In this document: one piece after another, positions 58,124 to 64,000 of the stretch | Position numbering within the stretch: the stretch's first letter is position 1 | Layout of the letters: each line of letters starts with the position of its first letter | Assembly: GCA_003248655.1 (NCBI GenBank) | Contig: QFPM01000003.1 | Coordinates: 1-64,000 of the forward strand | Direction of reading: 5' to 3' | Length of the DNA: 64,000 bases | DNA from: Microbacterium sp. | Lineage (GTDB): Bacteria > Actinomycetota > Actinomycetes > Actinomycetales > Microbacteriaceae | Translations under genes and position numbers: made by a program | Notes under the pieces: generated by a model | Database searches by the model: none | What the model was told of the DNA's origin: nothing | What the model saw: the letters and a program-made list of their open reading frames with translations, nothing else

Positions 58124-60294
58124 CGCACCGCGCGTGCGCGCCGCCGACGCTGCACCTGAGTCATGGTCCGGTCCTGCAGGTCGAGCAGCGGCGCGCCACC
58201 GGGGCCCGTGCTGCTGCGCACCCATTCGCCGTCGGGCTGCAGGTGCCACGAGCTCGTGTCGTCGCCCATCGCCAGGTCGAACAGGTCGACGAGCTCCTTC
58301 ACGTGGGCGGGCGCCGCGACGCGCACGAGCGCCTCGACACGCCGATCGAGGTTCCGGTGCATCATGTCGGCGCTGCCGATGTACACCTGCGGATCGCCGT
58401 CGTTGTGGAACGCGAAGATGCGGGAGTGTTCGAGGTAGCGGCCGAGGATCGAGCGCACCGTGATGTTGTCGCCGACGCCGGGCAGGCCCACTTTCAGCGA
58501 GCAGATGCCGCGCACCCAGACATCCACGCGCACACCCGCCTGGCTCGCACGGTAGAGCGCGTCGATGATCTGCTCGTCGACCATCGAGTTGACCTTGATG
58601 CGCACGTGCGCGGGCTTGCCCTCCAGCGCGTTGCGCCGTTCGGTGTCGATGAGACGGAGCAGGCCCTTGCGCAAGTGCAGCGGTGCGACGAGCAGGCGCT
58701 TGAACTTCTTCTCGATCGCATAACCGCTCAGCTCGTTGAACAGGCGGGTGAGGTCGCGGCCGACCTGCGGGTCGGCGGTGAACAGACCGAAGTCCTCGTA
58801 CTGCCTGCTCGTCTTGGGGTTGTAGTTGCCCGTGCCGATGTGGCTGTAGCTGCGCAGCGTGCCGTCCTCTTCGCGGATGACGTGGAGGAGCTTGCAGTGG
58901 GTCTTGAGGCCGACGAGGCCGTACACGACGTGGACGCCGGCCTTCTCGAGCTTGCGCGCCCAGACGATGTTCGCGGCCTCGTCGAAGCGCGCCTTCACCT
59001 CGACCAGCGCGAGCACCTGCTTGCCGCGCTCGGCGGCGTCGATGAGCGCCTCGATGATGGGGCTGTCGCCCGACGTGCGATAGAGCGTCTGCTTGATGGC
59101 GAGAACGTGCGGGTCGCGCGCCGCCTGCTCGAGGAAGGCCACGACGCTCGTCGTGAACGATTCGTACGGATGGTGCACGAGCACGTCCGCCTTGCGGATC
59201 GCGGCGAACAGGTCGGCGCGCCCGTTCTGCTCGGCCGGCTGGAACGCCGACGCCGTCACCGGCACGTGCGCGGCGTAGTGCAGCTCCGGGCGGTCGATGC
59301 GGGCGAGGTCGAACAGCCCGCGCAGGTCGAGGGGTCCGGGGAGGCGGTAGACCTCCTGCTCGGTCACCTCGAGCTCATCGAGGAGGAGGTCGAGCGTCAC
59401 GTCATCCATCTCCTCGGTCACCTCGAGGCGGATGGGCGGGCCGAAGCGGCGGCGCAGCAGCTCGGCTTCGAGCGCCTGGATGAGGTTCTCGGTCTCGTCC
59501 TCCTCGATCACGACGTCTTCGTTGCGGGTGAGGCGGAAGGTGTGGTGCTCGAGGATCTCCATGCCGGGGAACAGGTCGCCCAGGTTCTCGGCGATGAGCT
59601 GCTCGAGCGGCAGGTAGCGGGGCGTGCCGGATGCCGCCGACCCCGGCAGCTCGACGAAGCGGGGCAGCATCGGCGGCACCTTGAGGCGTGCGAACTCCTG
59701 CCGTCCGGTCTTCGCGTTCCGGATGCGGATGGCGAGGTTCAGCGACAGGCCCGAGATGTAGGGGAACGGGTGCGCCGGGTCGACCGCGAGCGGCATGAGC
59801 ACGGGGAACACCTGCGCCTGGAAGTAGTCGTAGAGCGCCGCGCGGTCATCGCCAGACAGGTCGGACCACTCGAGGATCTCGATGCCGGCATCCGTCAGCG
59901 CCGGCTGCACGAGGTCGAGCCAGGCGCGCGCGTGGCGCAGCTGCAGGGCGTGCGCGCTCTCGGAGATGTCGGCGAGCACGTCGAGCGGCGCGCGCCCGAC
60001 GTTGGTCGGCACCGCGAGGCCCGTCATGATGCGGCGCTTGAGTCCCGCGACGCGCACCATGAAGAACTCGTCGAGGTTCGACGCGAAGATCGCGAGGAAG
60101 TTGGCGCGCTCGAGCACGGGCAGGGCGGGATCCTCCGCGAGCTCGAGGACGCGCTGGTTGAACGCCAGCCAGCTCAGCTCCCGGTCCTGATAGCGGTGGT
60201 CGGGGAGTTGCGAATCGTCGAATTCGACCGTTTCGTCAAAGTCGTCGTCGTCGGCATCGCCCAGGCCCGAGTCCGAAACGTCGGTGTCGATCAT
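58120..60294 (-). CDS. ppk: Polyphosphate kinase 1
   Basis: Ppk1 reversibly builds polyphosphate from ATP. The 724-aa protein has the N domain (RELSWLAFNQRVLELAEDP), DEFFMVRVAGLKRR, VHHPYESFTTSVVAFLEQAARDP, and the catalytic core with the phosphorylated His in GLVGLKTHCKLLHVIR and a second His in YSHIGTGNYNPKTSRQYEDF. The acidic N-terminal 30 residues are an actinobacterial extension. AAGGA abuts ATG 60294 directly, an unusually short spacing. The gene is coupled to mutT1. Confidence 0.96.
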   Translation of the reverse strand: MIDTDVSDSGLGDADDDDFDETVEFDDSQLPDHRYQDRELSWLAFNQRVLELAEDPALPVLERANFLAIFASNLDEFFMVRVAGLKRRIMTGLAVPTNVGRAPLDVLADISESAHALQLRHARAWLDLVQPALTDAGIEILEWSDLSGDDRAALYDYFQAQVFPVLMPLAVDPAHPFPYISGLSLNLAIRIRNAKTGRQEFARLKVPPMLPRFVELPGSAASGTPRYLPLEQLIAENLGDLFPGMEILEHHTFRLTRNEDVVIEEDETENLIQALEAELLRRRFGPPIRLEVTEEMDDVTLDLLLDELEVTEQEVYRLPGPLDLRGLFDLARIDRPELHYAAHVPVTASAFQPAEQNGRADLFAAIRKADVLVHHPYESFTTSVVAFLEQAARDPHVLAIKQTLYRTSGDSPIIEALIDAAERGKQVLALVEVKARFDEAANIVWARKLEKAGVHVVYGLVGLKTHCKLLHVIREEDGTLRSYSHIGTGNYNPKTSRQYEDFGLFTADPQVGRDLTRLFNELSGYAIEKKFKRLLVAPLHLRKGLLRLIDTERRNALEGKPAHVRIKVNSMVDEQIIDALYRASQAGVRVDVWVRGICSLKVGLPGVGDNITVRSILGRYLEHSRIFAFHNDGDPQVYIGSADMMHRNLDRRVEALVRVAAPAHVKELVDLFDLAMGDDTSSWHLQPDGEWVRSSTGPGGAPLLDLQDRTMTQVQRRRRARAVR

Positions 60295-60347
60295 TCCTTC
60301 ATCATGTCAGGCGCAGGTGACCGGCGCGTTAACCGCCGGGTGAGGCC

Positions 60348-61046
60348 TCACGCGCCGGAGCGCTCCCGGGGAGCGGGCACCTGATCGTCCTCGTAGACGT
60401 TGAAGCGGTAGCCGACGTTGCGCACCGTTCCGATGAGCTGCTCGAGGTCGCCGAGCTTCGCGCGCAGGCGCCGCACGTGCACGTCGACCGTGCGCGTGCC
60501 GCCGAAGTAGTCGTAGCCCCACACTTCGGAGAGCAACTGCTCGCGCGTGAACACGCGCGACGGGTGCGTCGCGAAGAAGTGGAGGAGCTGGAACTCCTTG
60601 TAGGTGAGATCCAGCGCGCGCCCGTGCACCTTGGCCGAATACGACGACTCGTCGATCGTGATACCCGAGGTCTGGATGCGGCTGGAGACCTGCTCTGCGC
60701 TCTGCCGGCCGATCGCGAGCCGGATGCGCGCGTCGACCTCCGCGGGGCCGGCGGTGTGCAGGATGACGTCGTCGATACCCCAGTCCGTCGACACGGCGGT
60801 GAGGCCGCCTTCGGTCACGATGAGCAGCAGCGGCGCGTCGAGACCGGTCGTGTTGAGGATCTTGCACAGCGACTTCGCGCCGACGAGGTCCGCCCGGGCG
60901 TCGACGAAGATGACGTCCGCACTGGGCGCGTTGACGAGCTGCGCCGGCTCGGCGGGGATCTGCCGAACGCGGTGACTGAGCAGTTCGAGCGCGGGCAGGA
61001 CGGGCCCTCCGCCGAGGGCGGAACTCAAGACGAGCAGCTGAGCCAT
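60348..61046 (-). CDS. glnR: GlnR-type orphan response regulator
   Basis: This 232-aa OmpR-family regulator resembles GlnR, the actinobacterial nitrogen regulator. It has an atypical receiver (MAQLLVLSSALGGGPVLPAL, SADVIFVDARADL, VTEGGLTAVSTDWGIDDVIL) and a winged-helix domain (LDLTYKEFQLLHFFATHPSRVFTREQLLSEVWGYDYFGG and TVDVHVRRLRAKLG). The VTEGGL...DWGIDDV stretch is a GlnR hallmark. No sensor kinase is adjacent. ATG 61046 has AGAGGA 4 nt upstream. Its stop region carries a perfect 12-bp palindrome (60340-60351). Confidence 0.88.
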   Translation of the reverse strand: MAQLLVLSSALGGGPVLPALELLSHRVRQIPAEPAQLVNAPSADVIFVDARADLVGAKSLCKILNTTGLDAPLLLIVTEGGLTAVSTDWGIDDVILHTAGPAEVDARIRLAIGRQSAEQVSSRIQTSGITIDESSYSAKVHGRALDLTYKEFQLLHFFATHPSRVFTREQLLSEVWGYDYFGGTRTVDVHVRRLRAKLGDLEQLIGTVRNVGYRFNVYEDDQVPAPRERSGA

Positions 61047-61158
61047 GAGGTCCTCTCCGGCCTGACGGGCGGGCCGTGACCCCATCTTAGGGCGTTCCCG
61101 GCGCGGGCTTGATCGGCGCCGACGTGCGGCCACGGCATCCGTCGGTCATGATGGATCC

Positions 61159-61449
61159 ATGACGGTTCCCGGACTCGCGCCGCGCGGCGGCATCGGCGGC
61201 ATCGTCGCGGTGTGGATTGCCGGTGCCGTCATCGCCGTGACGATCGGGCTGGTCGCGCCGAGCGAATGGCGCGCCGCATGGATGCCGGTGGGTCTTGCCG
61301 CCTGCCTCGTCCTGGCCTTCGTGGTGCAGCTCGTGCAGGGGCACGCGGAGGGGTTTCTTCGCCGGGTCGCGGCGAGCGTCCTCGGGGCGATGGTCGTCAT
61401 GGGACTGATCGGCCTGGGGCTCGGCCTGTCGAGCCTGTTCGCGCGATAG
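61159..61449 (+). CDS. Small membrane protein of unknown function
   Basis: The 96-aa product has three predicted transmembrane helices (IGGIVAVWIAGAVIAVTIGLVA, WMPVGLAACLVLAFVVQLV and VAASVLGAMVVMGLIGLGLGL). ATG 61159 follows a weak -10-like CATGAT by 6 nt. I do not recognise a family. Confidence 0.65.
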   Translation: MTVPGLAPRGGIGGIVAVWIAGAVIAVTIGLVAPSEWRAAWMPVGLAACLVLAFVVQLVQGHAEGFLRRVAASVLGAMVVMGLIGLGLGLSSLFAR

Positions 61450-61452
61450 AGT
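61447..61452 (+). promoter_or_regulatory. -10 box TAGAGT before the 37-aa gene
   Basis: TAGAGT begins within the stop codon area of the previous gene and is followed by 6 nt and ATG 61459. Confidence 0.45.
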
Positions 61453-61458
61453 GGAGTC

Positions 61459-61572
61459 ATGGACCTCGTCGCACTCGAACTGTTCTTCGTGGGGCTCCTC
61501 GCGCTCGCCTCGCTCGCGATCGTCTTCGTATCGGGCGTTGTGATCAAGAACCTCTACCGCGGCCAGCGCTGA
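61459..61572 (+). CDS. 37-residue single-helix membrane protein
   Basis: The frame ATG 61459 to TGA 61572 encodes 37 residues: a short start (MDLVALELFFVG), one hydrophobic helix (LLALASLAIVFVSGVVI) and a basic end (KNLYRGQR). It fits exactly between the small membrane protein and the nitrobindin gene (4 nt gap) and has a leaderless -10 box. The clear helix-plus-positive-tail design suggests a real small membrane protein. Its function is unknown. Confidence 0.6.
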   Translation: MDLVALELFFVGLLALASLAIVFVSGVVIKNLYRGQR

Positions 61573-61576
61573 GCTC

Positions 61577-62182
61577 GTGCTGGAGATTCCGACCGACCTC
61601 CCGGCGGACATCGTCCCCCTGTCGTGGCTCATCGGCATCTGGGAGGGCACCGGCGTCATCGACCACGAGGTGGACGGCAACCGCTTCGAGGGTGAGTTCG
61701 CGCACCGCGTCAGCTTCAGTCATGACGGCGGCGACTACCTGAACTGCGCGGCGAACGCGTGGCTGCTCGGCCCGGACGGCGCGCGCACGTCGCTCGTCGC
61801 CGAGACCGGGTACTGGCGGCTCGCGCGGCCCGCCGGGCCCGCCGACCCCGGCCCGGCGCTCCTGCCGCCGGTCACTCCCGCCGATGCGCCGCGGACGGCC
61901 GACGACGTCGAGGCGCTGCGCACCGCCGACGGCGGGTTCGACCTCGAGGTCGCCATCGTGCACTCCGACGGCATCAGCGAGCTGTACCTCGGCCAGGTGC
62001 GCGGGCCGCGCATCGACCTGGCATCCGACGCGATCGTCCGCCCCGCAGGCGCGAAGCCCTACACCGCCGCGACCCGCATGTACGGCTACGTCGAGTCGCA
62101 CCTGCTGTGGGCGTGGGACATCGCCGCCCTCGGCGGTGGCCTGGCCGCGCACGCGTCGGCGCGACTGGCGCGCGTCGAATGA
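61577..62182 (+). CDS. FABP-like / nitrobindin family heme-binding beta-barrel protein
   Basis: This 201-aa nitrobindin-like (THAP4/FABP family) protein has LSWLIGIWEGTGV, FEGEFAHRVSFSHDGGDYLNCAANAWLL, a second barrel half with LAVETGYWR-like sequence, and the C-terminal region with YGYVESHLLWAWDI. Family members bind heme and isomerise peroxynitrite. GTG 61577 is chosen by family start. The stop overlaps the ygfZ start (ATGA). Confidence 0.85.
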   Translation: MLEIPTDLPADIVPLSWLIGIWEGTGVIDHEVDGNRFEGEFAHRVSFSHDGGDYLNCAANAWLLGPDGARTSLVAETGYWRLARPAGPADPGPALLPPVTPADAPRTADDVEALRTADGGFDLEVAIVHSDGISELYLGQVRGPRIDLASDAIVRPAGAKPYTAATRMYGYVESHLLWAWDIAALGGGLAAHASARLARVE

Positions 62183-63264
62183 GCGGCGTCGCTGATCCGT
62201 TCGCCGCAGTTCCCGGCGCGGTCGTCGACGACGACGGGCTCGCGCACCTCGGATCGCCCGCGCGCGAGCAGCGCGATCTCGCCGTCGGCCTGGCGCTCGC
62301 GCCGCTCGCCGCGCGCGCCGTGATCATCGTCTCCGGCCCCGACCGGCTGACATGGCTCGATTCGATCACGTCGCAGGCGCTCGCGGGACTGGCGCGCGGT
62401 GAGAGCACGGAGCTGCTCGTCCTCGATCCCCAGGGGCACGTCGAGCACGCCGCGGGCGTCGTCGACGACGGTGAGCGTACCTGGCTCATCGTCGACCGCA
62501 GTCGCGCCGAGAGCCTGCTCGGGTGGCTGATGCGCATGCGCTTCCGCCTGCGGGTCGACCCGCGGGCATCCATAGATCATCACGTCGTCGCGGGGACGGC
62601 CGCCGCTGTGGCGGCGCTCCGTGCGGATGCCGTGTGGCACGACCCGTGGCCCGGCATCCTGCCGGGCGGCTGGGGCTACGCGGGCGCCGACCCGCACCCT
62701 GGCGCGGAGCGTGACTGGAGCGAAGCGATCGTCGACGAGGCCGAGTACGCGCGGTTGATGCGGGCCGCCGCATCCGGAGAGCAGCCCCTCGCGGGTTACC
62801 TCGCTGCCGACGCTCTGCGCGTCGCGGCGTGGCGACCGAGCGCCGCGCGCGAGGCCGACGGACGGACGCTCCCGCACGAGGTTGACTGGCTCCGCACCGC
62901 CGTGCACCTCGAGAAGGGCTGCTACCGCGGGCAGGAGACGGTCGCGAAGGTGCACAATCTCGGGCATCCGCCGCGCCGGCTCGCGCTCTTGCAGCTCGAC
63001 GGGAGCGGCGGCGCACTGCCGCAACCCGGCGCTGAGGTGACCCTCGACGGTGAGACGGTCGGCACGGTGACCTCGGTCTCACGTCACCACGACGAGGGAC
63101 CGATCGCGCTGGCCCTCCTCGCCCGGCGCACCCCGGTCGACGCCGACCTCGTCGTCGGCGCGGACGATGGCCCGGTCGCAGCCGCCCAGGAGGTCATCGT
63201 GCCGCCGGATGCCGGCCGCACGGCATCCGTTCCGCGGCTTCCGCGGCTCTCGCGACGGCGCTGA
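62179..63264 (+). CDS. ygfZ: Folate-binding YgfZ-type protein
   Basis: YgfZ/GcvT-like proteins help repair or assemble iron-sulfur clusters using folate. The 361-aa protein has the GcvT-like domain (RLTWLDSITSQALAGL, LLVLDPQGHVEHAAGVV) and the hallmark KGCYRGQETVAKVHNLGHPPRRL with the conserved Cys. ATG 62179 overlaps the nitrobindin stop. Confidence 0.9.
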   Translation: MSGVADPFAAVPGAVVDDDGLAHLGSPAREQRDLAVGLALAPLAARAVIIVSGPDRLTWLDSITSQALAGLARGESTELLVLDPQGHVEHAAGVVDDGERTWLIVDRSRAESLLGWLMRMRFRLRVDPRASIDHHVVAGTAAAVAALRADAVWHDPWPGILPGGWGYAGADPHPGAERDWSEAIVDEAEYARLMRAAASGEQPLAGYLAADALRVAAWRPSAAREADGRTLPHEVDWLRTAVHLEKGCYRGQETVAKVHNLGHPPRRLALLQLDGSGGALPQPGAEVTLDGETVGTVTSVSRHHDEGPIALALLARRTPVDADLVVGADDGPVAAAQEVIVPPDAGRTASVPRLPRLSRRR

Positions 63265-63275
63265 GCGACCCGCGA

Positions 63276-64000
63276 ATGAACGCGCACCCGCCCACGACCG
63301 GCACGATCGCCGTGCCCGGCGGATGGCGGTCACGGGTCGCGATGCGCGCACGTTTCGAGCGCGTGCGCGACTCGCTGCCGGCGATCGCGCAGATCGTGAT
63401 CGCTGCGACGGCCGCGTTCGCGTTCGCGCACTACGTGCTGGGCCACCCGGCTCCGCTTCTGGCCGCGACGGTGACGATCTCGAGTCTGGGGCTCGTGCGC
63501 GACGCGCGGCCCCGCCGCGTGCTCGAGACCGTGGTGGGCATGGTCCTCGGCATCCTCATCGCGGAGATCATCGTGCTGATCGCCGGAATCGGATGGTGGC
63601 AGCTCGCCCTCACCCTCGCCGCGAGCCTCGTCGTCGCGCGGCTCGCGTCGGAACAGCCCGCGTTCGCGATCGCGGCGGCGCTGCAGTCCGCGATCGTCAT
63701 GGTGATCCCGACGAGCGTGCCGTTTCTGCGGCCGCTCGACGGGCTCGTCGGAGGAGTGGCGGCGCTGCTCGTGACCGCCCTCGTGCCGCGCAGTCCGCTC
63801 CGCACTGTCACGCGCGAGGGCGTCGCCGCGTTCGCTGAGTTCGACAGCACGGTCTCGACCCTCGTGCAGGCGCTGCGCCGGGCCGACCGCGGGCGCGCCG
63901 ATCGAGGCCTGGCGAAAGCGCGGGCGCTTCAGACGCCCGTCGACACCTGGCGCGCGGGCATCGAATCGGGTGCCGCGATCTCGCGCATCTCACCCTTTCT
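63276..64000 (+). CDS. FUSC/aromatic acid exporter-like membrane protein (partial)
   Basis: The frame from ATG 63276 stays open to the window edge (241 codons). The product has several transmembrane helices (IAQIVIAATAAFAFAHYVLG, VGMVLGILIAEIIVLIAGIG, LALTLAASLVVARLA, LVGGVAALLVTALVPRSP), followed by a cytoplasmic helical region. This layout fits FUSC or ArAE_1-type proteins. The N-terminus MNAHPPTTGTIAVPGGWRSR is polar. The 3' end is outside the window. Confidence 0.78.
   Translation, partial: MNAHPPTTGTIAVPGGWRSRVAMRARFERVRDSLPAIAQIVIAATAAFAFAHYVLGHPAPLLAATVTISSLGLVRDARPRRVLETVVGMVLGILIAEIIVLIAGIGWWQLALTLAASLVVARLASEQPAFAIAAALQSAIVMVIPTSVPFLRPLDGLVGGVAALLVTALVPRSPLRTVTREGVAAFAEFDSTVSTLVQALRRADRGRADRGLAKARALQTPVDTWRAGIESGAAISRISPF

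Noticed and set aside
60316..60345. PHO box before ppk
   Set aside because: GGTGACC, GTTAACC and GGTGAGG are present but spaced 12 and 11 bp with poor match in the middle unit, so I do not list it as a feature.
58243..60384. 713-residue plus-strand frame opposite ppk
   Set aside because: ppk is unmistakable on the minus strand. This frame is an antisense shadow rich in Arg, Asp, Val and His.

Overview
The window is about 70 percent GC, with tightly packed, often overlapping genes and many GTG starts. Gene content (pst operon with ppk and mutT1, GlnR-type regulator, SigK/RskA with DipZ and an MPT83-like fasciclin lipoprotein, Tad-type locus, DUF2510 and DUF4244 proteins, mqo, lysC with an internal beta start) points to an actinobacterium. 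Gene style and the abundant word GGATGCC suggest Microbacteriaceae, probably Microbacterium or a close relative. It reads as chromosomal housekeeping DNA with a few disturbed spots.

Layout. 1-2.0 kb: the 5' end of an unknown gene, an intact IS3-family element (356-1653) and a hydrolase gene cut short at the IS edge. 2.0-9.5 kb: a DUF4230-like membrane protein, then pta-ackA (acetate/acetyl phosphate) and a beta-phosphoglucomutase-like HAD gene with a GH65 disaccharide phosphorylase. 9.6-13.4 kb: a flavoprotein, dnaX and recR. 13.4-17.5 kb: a broken region in which an EamA transporter gene runs out of frame into the 3' end of a surface-protein gene, followed by a sortase-fold protein lacking its catalytic residues, a second PstB-like ATPase and a lytic transglycosylase. 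17.6-25.3 kb: lysC, asd, mqo, tdk, an LldR-type regulator with lldD, a HAD-IIB phosphatase and tRNA-Pro. 25.4-31.8 kb: metallophosphoesterase and class A PBP, the DUF4177-RidA pair, and acs. 32.2-35.1 kb: a compact Tad locus. 35.1-41.4 kb: topA-tmk-holB, a secreted TAP-like hydrolase and tRNA-Thr. 41.4-46.5 kb: small membrane protein, EamA and MmpL transporters, nicotinamidase, DUF2510 protein and an atypical tRNA-Lys beside an HNH gene. 47.1-51.7 kb: fasciclin lipoprotein, DipZ, SigK-like sigma, RskA-like anti-sigma and a conserved unknown. 52.0-61.0 kb: PLP lyase, pstSCAB, mutT1-like, ppk and glnR. 61.2-64.0 kb: two small membrane proteins, nitrobindin, YgfZ and the start of a FUSC-like protein.

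How the parts work together. Pta and AckA interconvert acetyl-CoA and acetate, and Acs recaptures acetate. GH65 plus the HAD mutase would turn a disaccharide and phosphate into glucose 6-phosphate. LysC and Asd make aspartate semialdehyde for lysine, threonine and diaminopimelate. PstSCAB, Ppk and MutT1 concern phosphate and polyphosphate, with a Streptomyces-like PHO box before pstS. The fasciclin-DipZ-SigK-RskA block corresponds to members of the mycobacterial SigK regulon placed side by side.

Regulatory style. At least a dozen genes have a TANNNT -10 hexamer only 6-8 nt before the start codon, which implies leaderless transcripts. Several gene ends carry unrelated but similarly built imperfect palindromes. 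Positions and counts given here were read by hand and are not machine checked.
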